This document shows positions 1 to 8,257 of a DNA stretch of 64,000 bases, one piece after another. The position numbers and the translations under genes were made by a program. Under the pieces are notes generated by a model. It was not told the origin of the DNA and ran no database searches. It saw only the letters and a list, made by a program, of their open reading frames with translations. Numbering within the stretch: position 1 is the first letter of the stretch; each line of letters opens with the position of its first letter. Source of the DNA: Peptococcaceae bacterium BRH_c4b (lineage in GTDB: Bacteria; Bacillota; Desulfotomaculia; Desulfotomaculales; Desulfocucumaceae); assembly GCA_000961595.1 (NCBI GenBank), contig LADO01000058.1:79871-143870 (forward strand), given 5' to 3'.

Positions 1-217
1 TTTCATCATCCAGAAGGAAATCATAAATTTTATCCCGGCTAACATTTTGTCTATTGCGTACCAGAACTAAAAGATCAATGTCAGATTCCGTTGTAAAATC
101 CCCCCTGGCCTTGGAGCCATACAGTATAACCGAAACCAGCTGATCATGACACACATTGGAGATGTGTTGTAAAATTTTATCAATGGCTTTTTTCTCTTCT
201 CTAGTTAATTTTGCCAT
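1..217 (-). CDS. MNT-type nucleotidyltransferase (partial, C-terminus off window)
   Basis: The reading frame begins at an ATG at 217 and runs off the left edge, giving about 72 residues. It contains the minimal nucleotidyltransferase signature GS-x10-D-x-D (GSKARGDFTTESDID), followed by LLVLV, which marks the metal-binding strand of the MNT/KNTase fold. Small proteins of this type are often the antitoxin half of MntA-HepT (type VII) toxin-antitoxin modules, where they AMPylate the HEPN toxin. A HEPN partner would lie downstream, outside the window, so the toxin-antitoxin role is inference. The family call is good; the function is open. Confidence 0.8.
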   Translation of the reverse strand, partial: MAKLTREEKKAIDKILQHISNVCHDQLVSVILYGSKARGDFTTESDIDLLVLVRNRQNVSRDKIYDFLLDDE

Positions 218-599
218 GATATCTCCCCCATTATTATTTCACTCATTTCTTCCCCGCAGACTACTTCCTGGTTTTACCGGTCTTTTCCTTCTTATTCTGA
301 TACAAATTTTCCAAATCGTGGGCAATGGCAATAGAAAGATCTTTTTTACATACCTGTGCCTTTGCTTACGGGTCACTTATGAGCTTTTCACCCTGGCCGC
401 CTTTGGGGTCGCACCTTTACATGACCGTTATGCGCCGTGCCTCACATTTGAAAACGCACGTTCAGCACAGCCCACAATGGATTATTATGTAAACTACGCA
501 CTATAATTTCTACCGTATTATTAGCCGCAGTTCTTCTGAGTGAATAAACAGTAATCTGAAGAAAGGTTATGAATATGACAACTGGATTATTGTTATGCA
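218..599. other. Intergenic region without a convincing gene
   Basis: No frame has a plausible start with a ribosome binding site and a recognisable product. Bases 405-492 resemble bases 1148-1228 and are listed as a diverged repeat pair. The frame immediately after the antitoxin stop, starting GTG near 604, does not continue into a recognisable PIN or RelE toxin. Confidence 0.5.
405..492. repeat. Diverged intergenic repeat, copy A
   Basis: This stretch aligns by eye with 1148-1228. Shared blocks are a TTTACAT start, a CGCC-GC-TC core, CATTTGAAAACG, a CA-CCCAGCC-like block and an ATTATG end. The two copies flank the Phd-type antitoxin gene. They could be decayed copies of a small mobile element or of a duplicated gene end. 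Confidence 0.35.
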
Positions 600-887
600 C
601 TAACCTCTCTCCTCCTCCAACAGTTTACGTGCCAATTCACCCGGCAGTGGCAAAGGAGGAGGTAAATTTTTAACCTTATTCTTTTTAGCAGGTTGGATCA
701 AGCACTCCCTCTCCAGGCTTGCTATGCGCTCGGCAAGGGAAAGATTTTCTTCTGCAGAAACCGGAACGATTCGCCCCACGGGCTTATCTCGATCGGTAAT
801 AATAACTTCCGCCCCTTTTTGAACCTCCTTAAGCAATTTGCTAAGATTTATTTTAGCGTCACGGATACCAATACTTATAGGCCTCAT
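600..887 (-). CDS. Phd/YefM-type antitoxin (orphan)
   Basis: A 95-residue protein. Residues 1-45 have the Phd/YefM fold signature: an N-terminal IGIRDAKINLSKLLKEV helix, then a GAEVIITDRDKPVGRIVP strand region. The C-terminal half is basic then proline-rich, as expected for a toxin-binding tail. The start at 887 is chosen because GGGAGG lies six bases upstream; a longer frame to 917 would include that site. Antitoxins of this family repress their own promoter and neutralise PIN or RelE-like toxins. No toxin gene follows: the sequence after the stop starts with a GTG but does not read as a PIN domain. It is probably an orphan or one half of a decayed module. Confidence 0.75.
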   Translation of the reverse strand: MRPISIGIRDAKINLSKLLKEVQKGAEVIITDRDKPVGRIVPVSAEENLSLAERIASLERECLIQPAKKNKVKNLPPPLPLPGELARKLLEEERG

Positions 888-909
888 ACCTATCCTCCCT
901 CTAAGGTAT

Positions 910-975
910 GGGGACACACCTTCTTGGACCTGCTAAATTCCCAACTTATTAATAAATTCGAGAAGGAATGTCCCC
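910..975. repeat. REP/MITE-like element, GGGGACA...TGTCCCC arms
   Basis: A 66-bp element opening with GGGGACACACCTTCT and closing with AGAAGGAATGTCCCC. The arms are near-perfect inverted repeats (13 of 15 positions). The interior is AT-rich and shares blocks (CTAAA, TTAATAA) with the 67-bp element at 15591-15657, so the two belong to one family. It lies just upstream of the antitoxin gene. Confidence 0.7.
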
Positions 976-1251
976 CAATTGATGTAAACACAGTAGTTAT
1001 GAGTAGATTGTAACCACTATGACTACAGGAATCAAGAGGTAGAGGCTATATCAAAAAAGATTTACAAGTGAGCCACGCTGTTAGTCAGGCGGGATTATTC
1101 TACCGCTTCGGAATCGGCGAGCAAGGGCCAATCTGGCTTCGTTTCTACCTTTACATAATAAATCTTATACGCCCGGCTTCCCATTTGAAAACGGCAGGGT
1201 CAACCCAGCCTATAAGATGGCATTATGAATCCATTTAAACATACAATTTTA
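976..1251. other. Intergenic region
   Basis: No gene is seen here. The right part (1148-1228) is copy B of the diverged repeat also found at 405-492. No clear terminator hairpin for the ATP-grasp operon that ends at 1252 could be found by eye. Confidence 0.4.
1148..1228. repeat. Diverged intergenic repeat, copy B
   Basis: Partner of the stretch at 405-492, in the same orientation, sharing TTTACAT, CGCC-GC-TC-CATTTGAAAACG and CCCAGCC-like blocks. It lies just beyond the stop of the last gene of the long minus-strand operon. Confidence 0.35.
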
Positions 1252-2592
1252 TCATACCTCTTCCGGAAATCCGGCAAGTTTTTTGGCATATAGCATATTC
1301 ATATGCTTAATTTTATAAAATATTTTTCGGTTATTGACATCAAGTGCTATAAGCGGGTCAGGGTTCAGATTGTTCATTTCAATGATCCAAATCCTTTTTT
1401 GTGTATCAATGGCTATATCAATACCTAAATTTCCACAGTGCACCCCAAATTGTTCGATACTTTTAACGGCTTCAAGTATGATGTGTGATATTTTTTGTCG
1501 CCACCGGAAGACCTCTTCGTCTGACAAATCGAACATCTTTTTCAGCGTAATTTCTCCAATTTCGGCTGAGCCGCCGGATTTAATATTCGTCACAATGCTT
1601 CCACTTTTCCCGTACTTTGCGACCATTATCATATCCTTCCAAGCACCGGCCTGGTTTTTCGCCAGAACTATACGGAAATCAATGTTTTTGCCCTCGATGG
1701 AAATCAGGTCAATTGCCTGCTGCAGTATATACTTCTTTCTCTTAAATTGGCTCCTGAAGAATTCAGCAAGGTCAAAGATGTTAGATAGGGAGAAACTATA
1801 ATGAATACCGTCTTGATCATAATCAATTTTAAGATATTCCTCCATTTTTGAGACCTTATAAATTCCCAAACCATGGCTCCCGTTGACCGGTTTCACATAA
1901 ATTTGCTGGTGAAGGTGCAAAAAGGATTCCAGATCTTTTGGATCTTTGTAGAGAGTAGTCTCAGGTAAATGCCGGTTTAATTGAGGCACTTGACATAACC
2001 ATTTATACATTTCCCACTTATTAAACACATAACTATTAAATATTCGATTGCCGAAAACCGTTTGAAAATAATTTCTCCAACGTTTGTTGAGATAGGTGAT
2101 TTTAAACACAGCGGCCGGGTAAGAATAAACGCCTTGCTCCCATTGATTCTTTTCAGGGTTAAAAATATATCCGTCTATTGAATATTGGTCCGGATCGATA
2201 CCTTCCAGTGAAAAAGCAACTACTGCCCCACCAATATGCGCGTAATCGTATAAATAGCTGGTTAAATATTGGACACTTCGTTCCAGGTAATCTTTCCTTG
2301 ATGTAACAAGAATCCCGATATACGGTCCAATAAGTATTTCATTGTCCACCGGACGGATCTCATAACGACAACTCAGCGGTATATTTAAAGAGTCAATCAT
2401 ACTGAGGGACAATTTCACTTCATTTTCGTTAATTCTAGACGATGTTTTGAGCTTAATTTCCAATACTTGAATACCAAAACGAAGAAACCACTTTTTCTGA
2501 ACCAAAATATTATTTTGTTTTGCTGTATTAGGATTAATCGTTAGGCAGTTTTGATCTTGCAGGTCAGGAATGATGTTGTATTGAGGTTCCAT
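1252..2592 (-). CDS. YheC/YheD-like ATP-grasp protein (third of three)
   Basis: A 446-residue member of the YheC/YheD family, known in Bacillus as endospore-coat-associated proteins. The C-terminal half has the ATP-grasp pattern: IYVKPVNGSHGLGIYKV as the nucleotide-binding lysine and glycine loop, then YILQQAIDL, DFRIVLAKN, and the metal-binding end GIDIAIDTQKRIWIIEMN. The start is put at 2592, where GGGAGGATAACG precedes ATG; the frame stays open to 2709, but that part overlaps the upstream gene. It overlaps the previous gene's end by 29 bp, which implies translational coupling. ATP-grasp enzymes typically form amide or peptide bonds through acyl phosphates; the substrate here is unknown. 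Confidence 0.8.
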   Translation of the reverse strand: MEPQYNIIPDLQDQNCLTINPNTAKQNNILVQKKWFLRFGIQVLEIKLKTSSRINENEVKLSLSMIDSLNIPLSCRYEIRPVDNEILIGPYIGILVTSRKDYLERSVQYLTSYLYDYAHIGGAVVAFSLEGIDPDQYSIDGYIFNPEKNQWEQGVYSYPAAVFKITYLNKRWRNYFQTVFGNRIFNSYVFNKWEMYKWLCQVPQLNRHLPETTLYKDPKDLESFLHLHQQIYVKPVNGSHGLGIYKVSKMEEYLKIDYDQDGIHYSFSLSNIFDLAEFFRSQFKRKKYILQQAIDLISIEGKNIDFRIVLAKNQAGAWKDMIMVAKYGKSGSIVTNIKSGGSAEIGEITLKKMFDLSDEEVFRWRQKISHIILEAVKSIEQFGVHCGNLGIDIAIDTQKRIWIIEMNNLNPDPLIALDVNNRKIFYKIKHMNMLYAKKLAGFPEEV

Positions 2593-3952
2593 CGTTATCC
2601 TCCCAGCCAAAACCGGCGATAGAAGCCGAATAAAGAATTGGTTCGTAGCATATCTGTCGGTAGATCCGATCATCCAACGTTTTAAAACCATTAAAGGTTG
2701 GGCGAACATTTGCCTCTATAAACCAGTAATGCATTTTTTGGTCAATGGCAAGATCCAATCCAAATTCTGCAAAACGGAATCCTGTTCTATCCATCATTTT
2801 GCAAAATTCCATGGAAATCGAGCCAATATCTTTGCCGACTTGAATGGGATCTATTTCGGTCCCAAAGGCTAGTTGCAACACTTCATTCAGCTCGAGGGCT
2901 CTACCTCCACTTGAAATATTTGTTATCAACTTACCCGCTCCCGCCAGGCGGCACTCTATTCCATTGCATACCCACTGCTTCCATCTATTTTTTTGCATAA
3001 CCACCCGTATATCCCAAGGACAGCCGTTAATTCGAGGTACATCCAAAAAGCGCTGAATGATATAGGCGGATTGCAGGTACTTACCTTCATGTAAATAATC
3101 TGCCAATTGTGATGTGGTAATTTTGAAGTCTGCAAACCGTCGATAATCATGAACTTCTAGATTCCCATCACAGCCTGATGTGAGAATCGAGATCCCTCTA
3201 CCTCTTGAAAGTTTAGTTGGTTTTAGTATAACTTTTGAATATTTGTTGAGGAATTTTGATAAGTTATCAACGGTTAATAATTCGGTCTCTGGTAAATACT
3301 GGTTTAGAATATTATTTTCCTTTAATTGATTATAGAACTGCCATTTATCAAACCTTACTTCATTGAAAATTTTCCAGTTTAAAAGGTCGTTACATTTATT
3401 TACAAAATTTTTATTAGAAATAAAGCCTCTTCGATAAACGACTGACGGTAGGGGTAGTTTACCATACTGCCATCTTTGGATTCCGTAGTTGAAATATAGT
3501 CCATAAATGCACATTTCTTGCCAGCTTATAGAGCATTGTCTGAAGGCGATGAAAAGGCCTCCCACTTTTTCATAAACCCCCATAGCATATGTTAGTTCCT
3601 TCAACCGACGGTGATGATAGTAATAATGCTGATCACCAAGCAAAAAGCCAATAACCGGACCAATATTTATCGTCGTTTCGGTATAGTGCATCTGATATAC
3701 GGCCGACTCTTGAATCAAAAGCTGCTTAAACAAATTTGGAGAAAATCGGATGGGAGCAGGATCATGAAATTGAGTTCCCATGCATTCGGGTATGGCTGGA
3801 GATACCTGCACACTGATTGTAATTTCTGCTTGGCCAAAAAACAATTTGGTCTGTGTCTTCAGTTTATCCGCGAGACTCTCGGAAACATATATGATATTTG
3901 GGGAATGTTCTAAGGGGCTCGTATCCTCTATTTGAGCTTTTATCCATATCAT
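2564..3952 (-). CDS. YheC/YheD-like ATP-grasp protein (second of three)
   Basis: A 462-residue paralogue of its two neighbours. It has an N-terminal beta-rich region (about 1-200), then the ATP-grasp core: KVILKPTKLSRGRGISIL, an AYIIQRFLDVP hinge strand, PWDIRVVMQKN and GLDLAIDQKMHYWFIEANVRP. The E-x-N near residue 427 is the usual Mg-ATP-binding end. The start ATG at 3952 follows GGGTGAGAAG. It begins four bases after the upstream ATP-grasp gene stops and runs into the downstream one, so the three form a transcriptional unit. The family suggests a spore-envelope role; the ligation substrate is unknown. Confidence 0.8.
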   Translation of the reverse strand: MIWIKAQIEDTSPLEHSPNIIYVSESLADKLKTQTKLFFGQAEITISVQVSPAIPECMGTQFHDPAPIRFSPNLFKQLLIQESAVYQMHYTETTINIGPVIGFLLGDQHYYYHHRRLKELTYAMGVYEKVGGLFIAFRQCSISWQEMCIYGLYFNYGIQRWQYGKLPLPSVVYRRGFISNKNFVNKCNDLLNWKIFNEVRFDKWQFYNQLKENNILNQYLPETELLTVDNLSKFLNKYSKVILKPTKLSRGRGISILTSGCDGNLEVHDYRRFADFKITTSQLADYLHEGKYLQSAYIIQRFLDVPRINGCPWDIRVVMQKNRWKQWVCNGIECRLAGAGKLITNISSGGRALELNEVLQLAFGTEIDPIQVGKDIGSISMEFCKMMDRTGFRFAEFGLDLAIDQKMHYWFIEANVRPTFNGFKTLDDRIYRQICYEPILYSASIAGFGWEDNDGTSIQHHS

Positions 3953-3956
3953 CTTC

Positions 3957-5012
3957 TCACCCTTTTTCGTTACTGTAATTCGCTAGAAACAGAAGATAGT
4001 GAAAAGCATTATTTAGAAGTTTATATTGTACCGCCGGGTCCATGGAGAGATACAGGTATTGATTTTGTTCAAAACCGCCAACATAAACAAGGTGGGGACA
4101 ATGGTCCTCATCAAAAATATAATCAATTGTGCAGCTTCCCAGAAAGGGAATGTGAAAATCGAGGAATCTGCAAATTCGCAAAGAAACATCAGCCAATGTT
4201 TGTTCAATATTTTTAATTTCATTCGTTATAAAACCATTAAGAATATTGTTTATTTTTGTGTCATAAAAGATATCTTTAGAAAATATGCAACTTTTGGCAC
4301 TTATCGTTATGTTTGACCATTCGCCGCCAGCGCCCTTCTGAAGATAGACCCTGGCTTCCAGGGGTCCTTCCCCCCAATGAAAATATTTGATACCCTTCAT
4401 CAGAATATATTTTTTATTGTTCATCATTTTTTTGATATAGTCTAGAAGATCATCCTTGCCGCACATTTTTCCATTCTGGCCGAAGCAAATCATGTAATGG
4501 TTTTTTCGAAATCTTTTGATAACAACAGCTTTAGGTGGATGGAATGTTTTTTCCGGTAGGAGAAACAGCGTATGGTATTTATTATTAAGATACTCGGTAA
4601 GAGTAGACTCGTTAAATGTGGCCGAGGGTAAGAGAAATTGTTGAGAGCCCGTTAAAGTAGTTAGCATTTCAAAAATAATGTCTTGAATAAATCGGTTAAT
4701 TGGATTAATAACCGTGACATTATTCATTTTCCTTAAGTTTCTCATGATTTCAATTTGATTTATGGTGTAATGCATGGCAAAATTATATATAAGAGGGGGT
4801 AATGAAGCATGTTCTTGCCTTATATCATTACCAGTTATGGTTGTACCATTAATGATCTGCTCTTCGATGTCCAAATTTTCTAATGTGAAGAAAACAAGCC
4901 TTATTTTATATTCTTTTGATAAATGCCTGAAGTGGTCAACCATTCTTTTAATAACATGTTGTTGTTTTTTGGCATCGTATATAAAGCCGAGATTAACAGT
5001 TTCGATTTGCAC
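3957..5012 (-). CDS. YheC/YheD-like ATP-grasp protein (first of three, divergent)
   Basis: A 351-residue protein, about 100 residues shorter than its two paralogues. The N-terminal part (1-140) reads like a pre-ATP-grasp domain (VNLGFIYDAKKQQHVIKRMV). The core is weaker: KAVVIKRFRKNHYMICFGQNG replaces the glycine-rich loop, followed by KYILMKGIKYF, EARVYLQKG and SCTIDYIFDEDHCPHLVYVGG. The terminal E-x-N found in its neighbours is replaced by V-x-G, so catalysis may be altered or lost. The ATG at 5012 follows GAGGAGAACC. Upstream lies a tandem GTCCCC-type repeat, which may separate this trio from the genes above it. Confidence 0.7.
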   Translation of the reverse strand: MQIETVNLGFIYDAKKQQHVIKRMVDHFRHLSKEYKIRLVFFTLENLDIEEQIINGTTITGNDIRQEHASLPPLIYNFAMHYTINQIEIMRNLRKMNNVTVINPINRFIQDIIFEMLTTLTGSQQFLLPSATFNESTLTEYLNNKYHTLFLLPEKTFHPPKAVVIKRFRKNHYMICFGQNGKMCGKDDLLDYIKKMMNNKKYILMKGIKYFHWGEGPLEARVYLQKGAGGEWSNITISAKSCIFSKDIFYDTKINNILNGFITNEIKNIEQTLADVSLRICRFLDFHIPFLGSCTIDYIFDEDHCPHLVYVGGFEQNQYLYLSMDPAVQYKLLNNAFHYLLFLANYSNEKG

Positions 5013-5030
5013 TGGTTCTCCTCTTTCCTG

Positions 5031-5185
5031 TCATACCATTGGGGACATTCCTCTGACCCTAAAGCCATTCCAATCGGGGACATTCCTCTGACCCCCAAAG
5101 CCATTTCAATCGGAGACATTCCTCTGACCCCCAGAGTCAGGCTCTATAGAGAGGTGTGTCCCCATTCCTCTGAAGGTGTGTCCCC
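5031..5185. repeat. Tandem GGGGACATTCCTCTGACCC repeats with inverted GTGTGTCCCC arms
   Basis: Three direct units of about 35-36 bp begin at 5041, 5076 and 5112. Each carries GG(G/A)GACATTCCTCTGACCC followed by an AAAGCCATT-like spacer. They are followed by two inverted arms ending GGTGTGTCCCC at 5150-5163 and 5172-5185. The units share the GGGGACA core with elements at 910, 15591 and 50393. The block lies in the gap between the NlpC/P60 gene and the ATP-grasp trio and could fold strongly in the transcript. Confidence 0.75.
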
Positions 5186-5228
5186 TTACCTTATTGGATT
5201 AAACACCACCTCATTAGAGATTGACACA

Positions 5229-5942
5229 TCATTGACCCAGATTCTCAGGCATGACAATAGGCTTTTGTGGCGGTAGAACATATTGTTTGGGGATGGCCGG
5301 CCCATTATCTTCATGACCGGCAAGCACTTTTCCCGGCGTCCACGAGCCTTCCGGCAAAATTCGCTGAGCTGTATAGAAACACTTACCCCACCAATATCTA
5401 AACTTGGTGTTAATACCAATTGCCGTAGGAGTACCTCTAGTCGTACCAATCACCGCGGGGTTTCCTTTGAGCTGCCCCATGTAAATTGCAACATGGCTGA
5501 TGTATCTAAAACCGTTGGAACGGTCTTTCCACCAAGTTAATATATCTCCGGGCAGAAGATTTTCCACCCCTTCCAGGTGCCAATATTTATTGATTTTCAT
5601 CGGATATACACATTTAACTCTAGTACCGACCTGATCGTATTTTTTTGCGATGCCTGTTAATTCAAAACCAAAATCGCCATAGACCAATTTTGTAAATCCT
5701 GAGCAATCGACGACTCCATTGGAATGGTATGAGTTGAAGCCGTTTCCATATACGGCGTAGCCATGATCCATATACCATATCGCGCGTTCTAACACTTGGT
5801 CGGCAAGACTTCCCCTTATGTTTTGATACGTTTCCCGGTACTGTTCCACTTTTTCTAATTCATGTTTGACGTAGCTATTATAATTTGCTTTGTATCTGGC
5901 AATTGCTTCTTCTGTTGACAGGGAGACATACGAAACAGACAT
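5229..5942 (-). CDS. NlpC/P60-family cell-wall hydrolase
   Basis: A 237-residue protein with the papain-like NlpC/P60 fold. The catalytic cysteine is C80 in VVDCSGFTKLVYG, and the histidine is about H150 in ISHVAIYMG; GDILTWW lies between them. Family members cut the gamma-D-glutamyl-diamino acid bond of peptidoglycan stem peptides. There is no visible signal peptide or membrane segment, so it may act inside the mother cell or forespore, or on a soluble peptide product. It sits 46 bp downstream of the NUDIX gene on the same strand, between the phosphonate enzymes and the ATP-grasp genes. That context suggests processing of a muropeptide-like substrate. Confidence 0.85.
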   Translation of the reverse strand: MSVSYVSLSTEEAIARYKANYNSYVKHELEKVEQYRETYQNIRGSLADQVLERAIWYMDHGYAVYGNGFNSYHSNGVVDCSGFTKLVYGDFGFELTGIAKKYDQVGTRVKCVYPMKINKYWHLEGVENLLPGDILTWWKDRSNGFRYISHVAIYMGQLKGNPAVIGTTRGTPTAIGINTKFRYWWGKCFYTAQRILPEGSWTPGKVLAGHEDNGPAIPKQYVLPPQKPIVMPENLGQ

Positions 5943-5988
5943 AATTTCAAATCCTTAATTAAAATTTGTTACTATGGTATGATAAGAG

Positions 5989-6399
5989 TTAGCTTTCTAT
6001 CAAAAAGATATGTTCATCATCATTGAAACATTTGATTATTGTTTCCTTATATGTTTTCAGCCTAACTTTTAATAATGCCTCATCAATGGAAAAGTAGCCT
6101 GCATCTATAGCATCATCACGTGCTATTAATTTGTCGTTGTTTACCGGTGCACCCAGAAATATTAACGTACATCTGCTATTCTTTACGTCTTGAGAGATCC
6201 CACAAAACTTGATCAATTGAATTTCGATGCCCGCCTCTTCCTTGACCTCCCTTATTGCCGCTGCTTTGACAGATTCGCCGTTTTCCACATAACCTCCCGG
6301 AAATTCCCAGCCCCTTTTCCAGTTCTTGACTAACAGTATCTTTTTTTCGTTGTTCATTACGGCTACTGAGGTTGCTAATCTATGTTTTGGAATTGCCAT
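5989..6399 (-). CDS. NUDIX hydrolase
   Basis: A 136-residue protein with a canonical Nudix box, G-x5-E-x7-R-E-V-x-E-E-x-G-I, at about residues 36-60. The preceding WEFPGGYV is typical of the fold. NUDIX enzymes hydrolyse nucleoside diphosphates linked to another group. Its start overlaps the end of the AEP transaminase fusion by 20 bp, so it is translated with the phosphonate genes. CMP-AEP is a plausible substrate or by-product target, but that is inference from position. Confidence 0.85.
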   Translation of the reverse strand: MAIPKHRLATSVAVMNNEKKILLVKNWKRGWEFPGGYVENGESVKAAAIREVKEEAGIEIQLIKFCGISQDVKNSRCTLIFLGAPVNNDKLIARDDAIDAGYFSIDEALLKVRLKTYKETIIKCFNDDEHIFLIES

Positions 6400-8257
6400 T
6401 GTTCTCTCTCCTTGAGTTATAATAACTAATACTTATTAGATACTGCTTAAGTAAACTCACAAATAATTCCATATCCTTGTGGGTAATATCTCCTATATTG
6501 GCAACTCTAAAGGTATTTTTAGCGTCAAGCTTTCCGGGGTAAATGGTATACCCGCAGCGAGAGAAATAATCATGCATTTCCTCAAAATCATAGCTGGGGG
6601 TATTAGGCTCAATAATTGCTGTTATAATTCGGGAATGATTTTCTTTTTTTACCAGATGGGTTAAACCAAGCTGGGTAATGCCGTCGATCAAAACTTCCCA
6701 TGCTTCTGAGTATCTGCTATACCTTTCTTTTATACTTTCCAGACGTGTCTCTATAATAGCTTGCTTTAGAGCATAAAGTGTCTGTACCGGCGGGGTGAAG
6801 CGCATCTGCTTGGTGGCTAAAAAATATTTATACTGTTCGTAAAGATGAAGATAGAAATTTCGAGGTTTAAGGCATCCGGTCGTTTCTAATTGTGCCTTAT
6901 TGGCAATTACAAACCCGACACCAGCCATTCCTTGAATATTTTTATTGGAAGAAGCCGCAAGATAACTAATATTCATTACGTTCATATCAATCGGGATCGC
7001 TCCATAGGAGCTCACGGCATCGACGATCATGTAAACATGATATTTTTTACATAGCTGACCTATCGATCCAATATCATTCAGAAGACCTGTTGTTGTTTCG
7101 TTATGTACGACGGCCAGGTGCGAGATTTTAGCTGTGGAATTTTGAATGACAGCTTCCAGCGAGGCAAGATCCAGTGCTTCGTCAGGGGCACTTCTATATT
7201 CGATATACTTTAATCCATACACCTCCGCCATCTGGCACATTCTTCTACCATATACACCGTTATTGATGATGAGTACTGTATCTTCACCGATAACTGAACT
7301 CAAGATCGACTCAACGACTGCTGTACCGGATCCCCCGAACAATATGGCAGTATATTCCTCGGGATCTGCAACAAATCTCGTGAGTTCGGTGGAAATAAAC
7401 TGCATTATATCACCAAATTCTCCTTCTCTTGGACAAATGTCAGGCACGACTTGTGCGTACTTTACTGTATCCGTCGTTGTCGCAGGACCCGGGTTGAGTA
7501 AGATATTCCTTTTAACCGGAGGGTAAGTCTTTTCCTTTGCTTTAATGATGGGATATATATAATGCTTTGCTCGATACAAATGATGCTTATCATCTATTTC
7601 ACACCAGGCAAAATTCCTTAACTTTTGAACGTATATTTTAATGTTTTTAGAAATGCCGACAAGAGCATCTTCATAATTGAGCTTGGAGCTATCATACTGA
7701 GTAGACGTGGCATAGTGGCACATCGCTTGAAAGGTGTTATATGATATTTTCGTAATACCTACTAATTCGGCATAGATATTGCTTAGTTTGTTTCTGTTTT
7801 TCGACATATTGACCAGCAGATGAAATTCATCGGTTTCTATAAACACTTCATCCTTTGAACCTGTCAACTCACTTGCCAAAATCACGTCTCGTTCTTTATG
7901 CTTGATTAATAATTCCAAAGGTTTTTTTTCATAGATCAGGTCGCACTCAAGAAGGAGAATATCACCTGAAATATGATCCTTCAAATTGTAAAGGGTATAC
8001 ATGCTACCTGTTTTCTCGTATTCGTCATTACGGATACATTTAATTTGCGGGTATTGCAAGGCCAAACGCTCATACGCTTCGGCCAAATAGCCTGTTCCAA
8101 TGACAATCCGATCGATGCCCATCTCAATTAATTTGCAAATAGACTGCTCTATAATTGGCTTTTCATCAATTACTAACATGCCTTTAGGCTGATCTTTTGT
8201 TATTTCACGCAGCCGTGTACCCATTCCAGCCGCCAAAATCACTGCGGTTTTAACCAT
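6380..8257 (-). CDS. Bifunctional CTP:phosphonate cytidylyltransferase / 2-aminoethylphosphonate transaminase
   Basis: A 625-residue fusion. Residues 1-240 are a LicC/PntC-like nucleotidyltransferase with LAAGMGTRLREITKDQPKGM near the N-terminus and the LLECDLIYE metal site. Residues 250-615 are a PhnW-type class V aminotransferase: NILLNPGPATTT at 251, GGSGTAVVES, VDAVSSYG at 412, and the PLP lysine K439 in SNKNIQGMAG. Running towards synthesis, the transaminase makes 2-aminoethylphosphonate from phosphonoacetaldehyde, and the first domain can activate it to CMP-AEP. A fused PntC-transaminase of this layout is known from Treponema. Its start overlaps the decarboxylase gene by 8 bp. Confidence 0.88.
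   Translation of the reverse strand: MVKTAVILAAGMGTRLREITKDQPKGMLVIDEKPIIEQSICKLIEMGIDRIVIGTGYLAEAYERLALQYPQIKCIRNDEYEKTGSMYTLYNLKDHISGDILLLECDLIYEKKPLELLIKHKERDVILASELTGSKDEVFIETDEFHLLVNMSKNRNKLSNIYAELVGITKISYNTFQAMCHYATSTQYDSSKLNYEDALVGISKNIKIYVQKLRNFAWCEIDDKHHLYRAKHYIYPIIKAKEKTYPPVKRNILLNPGPATTTDTVKYAQVVPDICPREGEFGDIMQFISTELTRFVADPEEYTAILFGGSGTAVVESILSSVIGEDTVLIINNGVYGRRMCQMAEVYGLKYIEYRSAPDEALDLASLEAVIQNSTAKISHLAVVHNETTTGLLNDIGSIGQLCKKYHVYMIVDAVSSYGAIPIDMNVMNISYLAASSNKNIQGMAGVGFVIANKAQLETTGCLKPRNFYLHLYEQYKYFLATKQMRFTPPVQTLYALKQAIIETRLESIKERYSRYSEAWEVLIDGITQLGLTHLVKKENHSRIITAIIEPNTPSYDFEEMHDYFSRCGYTIYPGKLDAKNTFRVANIGDITHKDMELFVSLLKQYLISISYYNSRRENNGNSKT

Noticed and set aside
156..506. 116-codon plus-strand ORF
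   Set aside because: It begins inside the opposite-strand nucleotidyltransferase, has no ribosome binding site and resembles no protein.
599..604. PIN-domain toxin starting just after the antitoxin stop
   Set aside because: The first residues are vaguely similar, but no acidic active-site motifs follow and the frame ends after about 50 codons.
5040..5185. Possible CRISPR array
   Set aside because: Only three units with near-identical spacers and inverted arms at the end, and no cas genes; it fits a REP-type tandem repeat.
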